DNA of 64,000 nucleotides from Rhyacophila brunnea. Its lineage: Eukaryota; Arthropoda; Insecta; Trichoptera; Rhyacophilidae. The stretch spans positions 62,001-126,000 of the forward strand of contig JAGYXB010000816.1 in NCBI GenBank assembly GCA_022495005.1, read 5' to 3'. The notes beneath the pieces are model-generated. The model had not been told where the DNA came from, did no database searches, and was given only the letters and a program-made list of their open reading frames with translations. Within the stretch, counting starts at the first letter, position 1, and the number at the start of each line of letters is the position of its first letter. A program made the position numbers and the translations under genes. Shown in pieces: positions 60,701-64,000 of the stretch.

Positions 60701-62846
60701 AGTTTGCCTTTGCATACATTTCAACAATCACCGAAAATTTATGAATATTATGATTCTTTTCATAAGTAGGGAAAGTGTCGTTTGCTTAATGAGATATGTT
60801 TGTTATGGTTACATGTAAATTGTACGTATTAAATTTCACCATATCACACAGTTCACCGTGAGACTTTTTTTATCGGAAAGAGATGACCGTATTCTATACG
60901 GTCATTTCTATAGCACCGAGATGAAAAATAATTACAAGATAAAAAGAACTTTTTATATACAACGTTTTTAAATTTTCTGTTGAATCATAATATAAACTTG
61001 ACTTGACCAGCTTAAACGATCAAAAAAATTGTACTTGATATAAATACTGTATAATGAAATGTCACTTCATATTGATTTCCATAGTAACGCACGTATATAT
61101 TATTTATTATAATAATTTAGTTGCTAAGACCCCCTAGTACCCAATAATGGTATCGAAATAACTTTTCATACAAAACATACCTATATAGACCAGACAATAC
61201 GACCTAAGAAAAACGTTGTAATGTAATAAAATACGCGTTGTTCGTGGAGCTTTGCAGACAATAATGTTCAAATTTTATTAAATTCAATATGAATATTAAT
61301 TTGATATTGATTGATTTCAAATATCTGATAACTAACCTAACCTAACCAATAATCCAATATATCGGCTATTTTCATTTTTTTTTGCCGCTGGCTTCCTGTA
61401 AGCCGGCAGGAACCGTGTTTTATTTACACATGAATTTTATCTCACTACTATACGATCCAAAGAGGTTGGATGGTCTTTAATATACGACCATACATTGCTG
61501 ATACAATATTCCACGGAAAAATGTGATACAGCGAATTGCATGCGTATAAATTTCCGGAAACGGTTTGATATTTTTTTTAGCAAAATTATACATTTTCTAA
61601 ACTGCCAACGGGATACGTTTAAATCAATCCAAATAAATCGATACACCGGTTCAATAGGGGAACAACTCATAAAACTTTGTTCCAAGATAATGGCGTTTGA
61701 ATTTTTTGCAGTAATTCTCATTTTAATTTTATAGCCTTGATTTCGATGAAAGTGTATGTTTTTTTATATTTAATTTAGTGGAATTCATCAATGCACAATA
61801 AAATTGTACATTTTAATAAGGAATTAACAAATAAATTTGATTATATAACGGAATTACTGATTAATCTCAGAAAGGGTTATTCGATTTTATGACACATTGC
61901 AGAAATTTTTGATTATTTTTTTTTGGTGAATTATAAAGAAAAAAACCTTTCTACATCGAATGGTCTTCTTAACTCCAAACCTTTAAATTTTGAGTTGTTC
62001 CCCTATTGAACTGTGGTATCGAAATATACTTACATATTATATTATAATGTCGGTTTTAGTTGTATTTCAGTATTAAAATTATATTATTTTTTAAAAAAAC
62101 TTCTCTTAAAGATTCTCTTTATCAATGATGATAAAATTAATCATAAAATTTTGCCATTGATAATCTGACCCAAAAATAGCCGATGACATTGAGGATGAGA
62201 TTAGCCAATTTTTTCAATATTGTGTTCTCAGAAAAGCAAGCAGCAGAAGGTCCTTTTTGAGATGTTTGCCACCGGGTCAAGATCGCCGGCGTTTTATTTT
62301 CCTATTTCGTTTATAGTCCAGATGTGAGATGTAAGGTCTAAGAATGTTTTCACTTTTTATGTCAATATTTCACATTGACATGTACAGATCACGGATTTTC
62401 AAAAAATGTAAATTTGTATATATTCTTTAGGGATTCAGCAAAATGGGTGCCCAGGAATACACCAGAGGGTGATTTGATCAACATTAATTTTAAACAAGAT
62501 TAGGAACATCGCGTTTTATATAAATAATATACTTGTATATGAAATGATCTCACCTCAAACGCGTAGGGCACACCTGAACGATTACAGCATTCATGATGCC
62601 AATGCTTCCACCACAGATTTGCACCAAAGCGAACAGCACCAGTGACACGTTTCGGTTCGTCACCCAGTGAATGAGAACAGAACATAGCCCAGACATGAGT
62701 GGTATGGTCACCAGGATTACTTTTTTCCCCACCACGTTCACCAGACAACTGGCCATGATAAGCGTGGACAGTAGGAGAGAACTCATAAGGATTGCATTCC
62801 TGAATGTGATTGGATTTATTGTATCATTGCAAATTGATGTGATTAT
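54771..62846 (-). CDS. SV2-like major-facilitator transporter 2, last three exons (5' end outside window)
   Basis: Exons in coding order: 62554-62846, 57841-57968, and probably 54771-54847. The first two match transporter 1 exons 8 and 9: VNVVGKKVILVTIPLMSGL, GGSIGIMNAVIVQVCPTRLR, then AMAVCLSMMFGRSGSILGAN. Phases are identical and the second exon is 128 nt in both genes; the first is two codons shorter than its counterpart. The proposed last exon has a pyrimidine-rich acceptor, stays in frame (VCACVCTLIRIPTKTNPE to a TAA), resembles the ISALVCALIPSS end of transporter 1, and is followed by AATAAA words; it is less certain than the others. Same strand and family as transporter 1, so a tandem duplicate. 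Membrane transporter of unknown substrate. Confidence 0.85.
55342..55766 (+). mobile_element. Repeat family F, copy 5
   Basis: Full plus-strand copy: ttacaagataaaaagaactt to gagctaagaaaacgttgtaa. In transporter-2 last intron. Confidence 0.85.
56452..57678 (+). mobile_element. Repeat family F, copy 6 (split by 762 bp insertion)
   Basis: Left part 56452-56603 (ttacaagataaaaagaactt to ccatagtaacgcacgtat), right part 57366-57678 (ttagttgctagga to aaaacgttgtaaaata). The parts are contiguous in other F copies. Confidence 0.82.
56604..57365. mobile_element. LTR-like insertion, 762 bp, inside F copy 6
   Basis: Starts tgataccgagaag and ends gtctggtgaca (TG...CA), with gtat duplicated on both sides (56600-56603, 57366-57369). 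Size, ends and 4 bp duplication fit a solo LTR. GC-richer than the flanks; no gene. In transporter-2 last intron. Confidence 0.65.
58125..58716 (+). pseudogene. LINE ORF2 C-terminal remnant
   Basis: Frame fragments read GDGFETVDLFIYLGTLIKN, then after a shift MDIFERRVLRRLFKK, then MLSWIGHVHRMPEDIPEK and RRPGRPKLRWLDCATGD...LDRSRMKEVY. This is the conserved end of insect LINE reverse transcriptases that finish with W-x-GH...GRPxxRW. Several frameshifts; in transporter-2 intron, 150 bp from an exon. Confidence 0.7.
58723..59762. mobile_element. 1040 bp TIR element
   Basis: Inverted ends of about 60 bp begin tgtgacgttgcagacgtcac and include gctaattaacaatcataatt; acct flanks both sides (58719-58722, 59763-59766). 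The interior has modest GC islands and only short chance frames, so non-autonomous. Inserted directly behind the LINE remnant. Confidence 0.82.
60069..60361. mobile_element. Short TIR element (gggattgcaatacc)
   Basis: About 290 bp, left gggattgcaataccggtatc and inverted right ggtattgcaatccct, with internal accggtatt words near both ends. The ends resemble the 21961-22660 type (hAT-like). Confidence 0.6.
60928..61222 (+). mobile_element. Repeat family F, copy 7 (internally deleted)
   Basis: Left 220 bp (ttacaagataaaaagaactt to taacttttcatacaaaacat) joined to the right end (gacctaagaaaaacgttgta); the middle third is gone. Confidence 0.8.
61330..61372. repeat. Half of the TTAGG-loop foldback element
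   Basis: aactaacctaacctaacc followed by aataatccaatatatcggct and attttca matches the loop-arm junction and right arm of 23256-23469. The other arm and the outer end are missing. Confidence 0.7.
61639..62021. mobile_element. Short TIR element (ttcaataggggaacaactca)
   Basis: cgatacaccggttcaatagg...aacaactca at the left and its inverse tgagttgttcccctattgaa...gtatcg at the right, 383 bp overall. AT-rich interior without a gene. In transporter-2 intron. Confidence 0.6.
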
Positions 62847-62918
62847 CTGTAACATGTGTTTTTATTAATTTAAATAAAATATCACGCAGGTACATAATAT
62901 TATATTAGATAAATAATT

Positions 62919-63271
62919 CGTCACTGTACAGGCCAATTGGCTTAACCCCCACTTTTCACTGAAGTGACATTTTCATGGCACTGGACTTATTGCATACTCT
63001 TACACGAACTGGCCAAGTCTCATAAATCCCAAAAAAATATTTCATATCAAAATAATTCAAAACTGTTGAAAACCAAATGCTGAGGGCTAAACGCAAGCCA
63101 CTGGTGTGTCCATAAAAAAAAATTCTCAATTTGTAATAAAATAATATATTATATAAAATTATAAATAAATATTATACAAAATAATACGTAAATCAATGCC
63201 CACAGTTTTTTTTTTCAATTTATGAACAATTTGATATTTGAGGGTTACGCTGATTGGCCTGTACAGTGACG
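62919..63271. mobile_element. Short TIR element (cactgtacaggccaat)
   Basis: cgtcactgtacaggccaatt at the left and inverted attggcctgtacagtgacg at the right, 353 bp. Lies 70 bp upstream (in transcription sense) of a transporter-2 exon. No gene inside. Confidence 0.75.
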
Positions 63272-63344
63272 ATATATTACATATATAAGAATTAAGAGGG
63301 TAGATCATGCAGCCTCTAGAGACTTGTCCTTAAAAGGTTTCAAC

Positions 63345-64000
63345 ATGGTTTCAACCAAGGCCTGAACAAAAACAATGTATAAGTGCGACTGAGAAAGTAT
63401 TCGGCACCCTTATAATCTCTGCAACATGCGCTAGAGTAAGATAAAAGGTTTACAGATGTGTAGAAGATTTTGTTGTCGGCGTAGCCGCCAAATCTTAGTT
63501 TTTTGCTTAACTAAGCGTCGATAACCTGCGAGCGCGTTTTGCTAAAATTGATATTTTTTGTGTTAGACATAAAGTCAGTGGTAAATATTTTTAGTTAATC
63601 AAGTAGAAAAGATGGTTCGGTGTGCTGCATTAAAATGTGGTAGCCTTACTGATAAGCAAGAAGATGGTATTACATTTCATAGGTAAGTTGATACACGTTC
63701 GTGATAATTTATTTGTATATTATTATTATATATTTTTATATCAAGTGACCGTGTTTCTTTAAAATAACTTAAATTATGGATATTTTTACCTAATGGTTGC
63801 ATTTTGACCGCTTAAAAATACTGTATAACGTAAGAAAATAGAAAAAGATATTTCAATTCTGAGCGTCAGTGCGAGCACTTTGGGCGAGCACTAGCGAAAT
63901 GGTCTATGGTCTTGAACATTTGTGTACGAATGCGTTCGCTCGCCCACAAACCAATAATGCACGGCACGCAGCTTCATTTAGCAATGCAATTGGTGGCGTC
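63345..64000 (+). mobile_element. THAP-carrying transposon-like element, cut by the window edge
   Basis: Left part (aaggcctgaacaaaaacaat, gcgactgagaaagtattcgg) and right part (ctttgggcgagcactagcga, cggcacgcagcttcattt) match the 38880-39290 derivative; the middle holds a THAP-domain first exon. Animal P-type and related transposases carry THAP domains, so a P-like origin is the leading idea. Its right end is at or just beyond the window end. Confidence 0.6.
63612..63682 (+). CDS. THAP-domain first exon (partial)
   Basis: ATG at 63612, then MVRCAALKCGSLTDKQEDGI-TFHR to a GTAAG donor at 63683. The C-x4-C start and the TFHR close match the start of the THAP zinc finger (a C2-CH DNA-binding domain); the rest of the domain (the His-containing part and the AVPTF box) must lie in later exons, not found before the window end. 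Found in P-element-type transposases and in host transcription factors. The enclosing repeat points to the transposase. Confidence 0.6.

Noticed and set aside
1..64000. CRISPR array, operon, phage or prokaryotic defence system
   Set aside because: The window is eukaryotic: spliced genes, SINEs, mariner; no regularly spaced direct repeats.

Overview
This is an AT-rich piece of an animal nuclear genome, most likely an insect and probably a moth or butterfly (Lepidoptera). The evidence is: GT-AG split genes with long TE-filled introns; an animal haem peroxidase and SV2-like transporters of insect type; degenerate TTAGG (insect telomere-type) runs; mariner, RTE, hAT-like, THAP-containing and tRNA-derived SINE elements; and no bacterial operon structure. 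The order-level call is inference.

Host genes. (1) 272-5580, plus strand: the last five exons of an animal haem peroxidase; its 5' half lies left of the window. (2) 10017-30455, minus strand: a complete ten-exon major-facilitator gene of the synaptic vesicle glycoprotein 2 (SV2)-like type, 505 residues, with an 11.5 kb first intron. (3) 54771-62846, minus strand: the last three exons of a second SV2-like gene, a tandem paralogue of (2) in the same orientation, continuing off the right edge. Splice phases and penultimate exon length are conserved between the two. Peroxidase and transporter 1 converge tail to tail around 5.6-10 kb.

Everything else is repeat-derived. Introns and the 24 kb between the two transporters hold two 1301 bp mariner copies with different inactivating breaks, five copies of a tRNA-derived SINE, seven copies of an unnamed ~430-500 bp family (called F here), four TTAA-flanked MITEs, three copies of a long-TIR MITE, several two-copy families (one with perfect 8 bp target duplications), non-LTR retrotransposon tails (RTE and others), a hAT transposase remnant, and a THAP-domain exon inside a transposon-like repeat at the right edge.

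Three F copies carry other insertions: a 214 bp foldback element with a TTAGG-like loop and an 8 bp duplication, and two LTR-like insertions (2599 and 762 bp) with TG...CA ends and 4 bp duplications. Hammerhead-ribozyme-like cores occur at 35.9 kb and, degenerate, at 21.4 and 53.6 kb. I found no evidence of a novel multi-gene system; the value of the window is the resolvable nested repeat history and the SV2-like tandem pair. All family names beyond the protein domains are my own labels.
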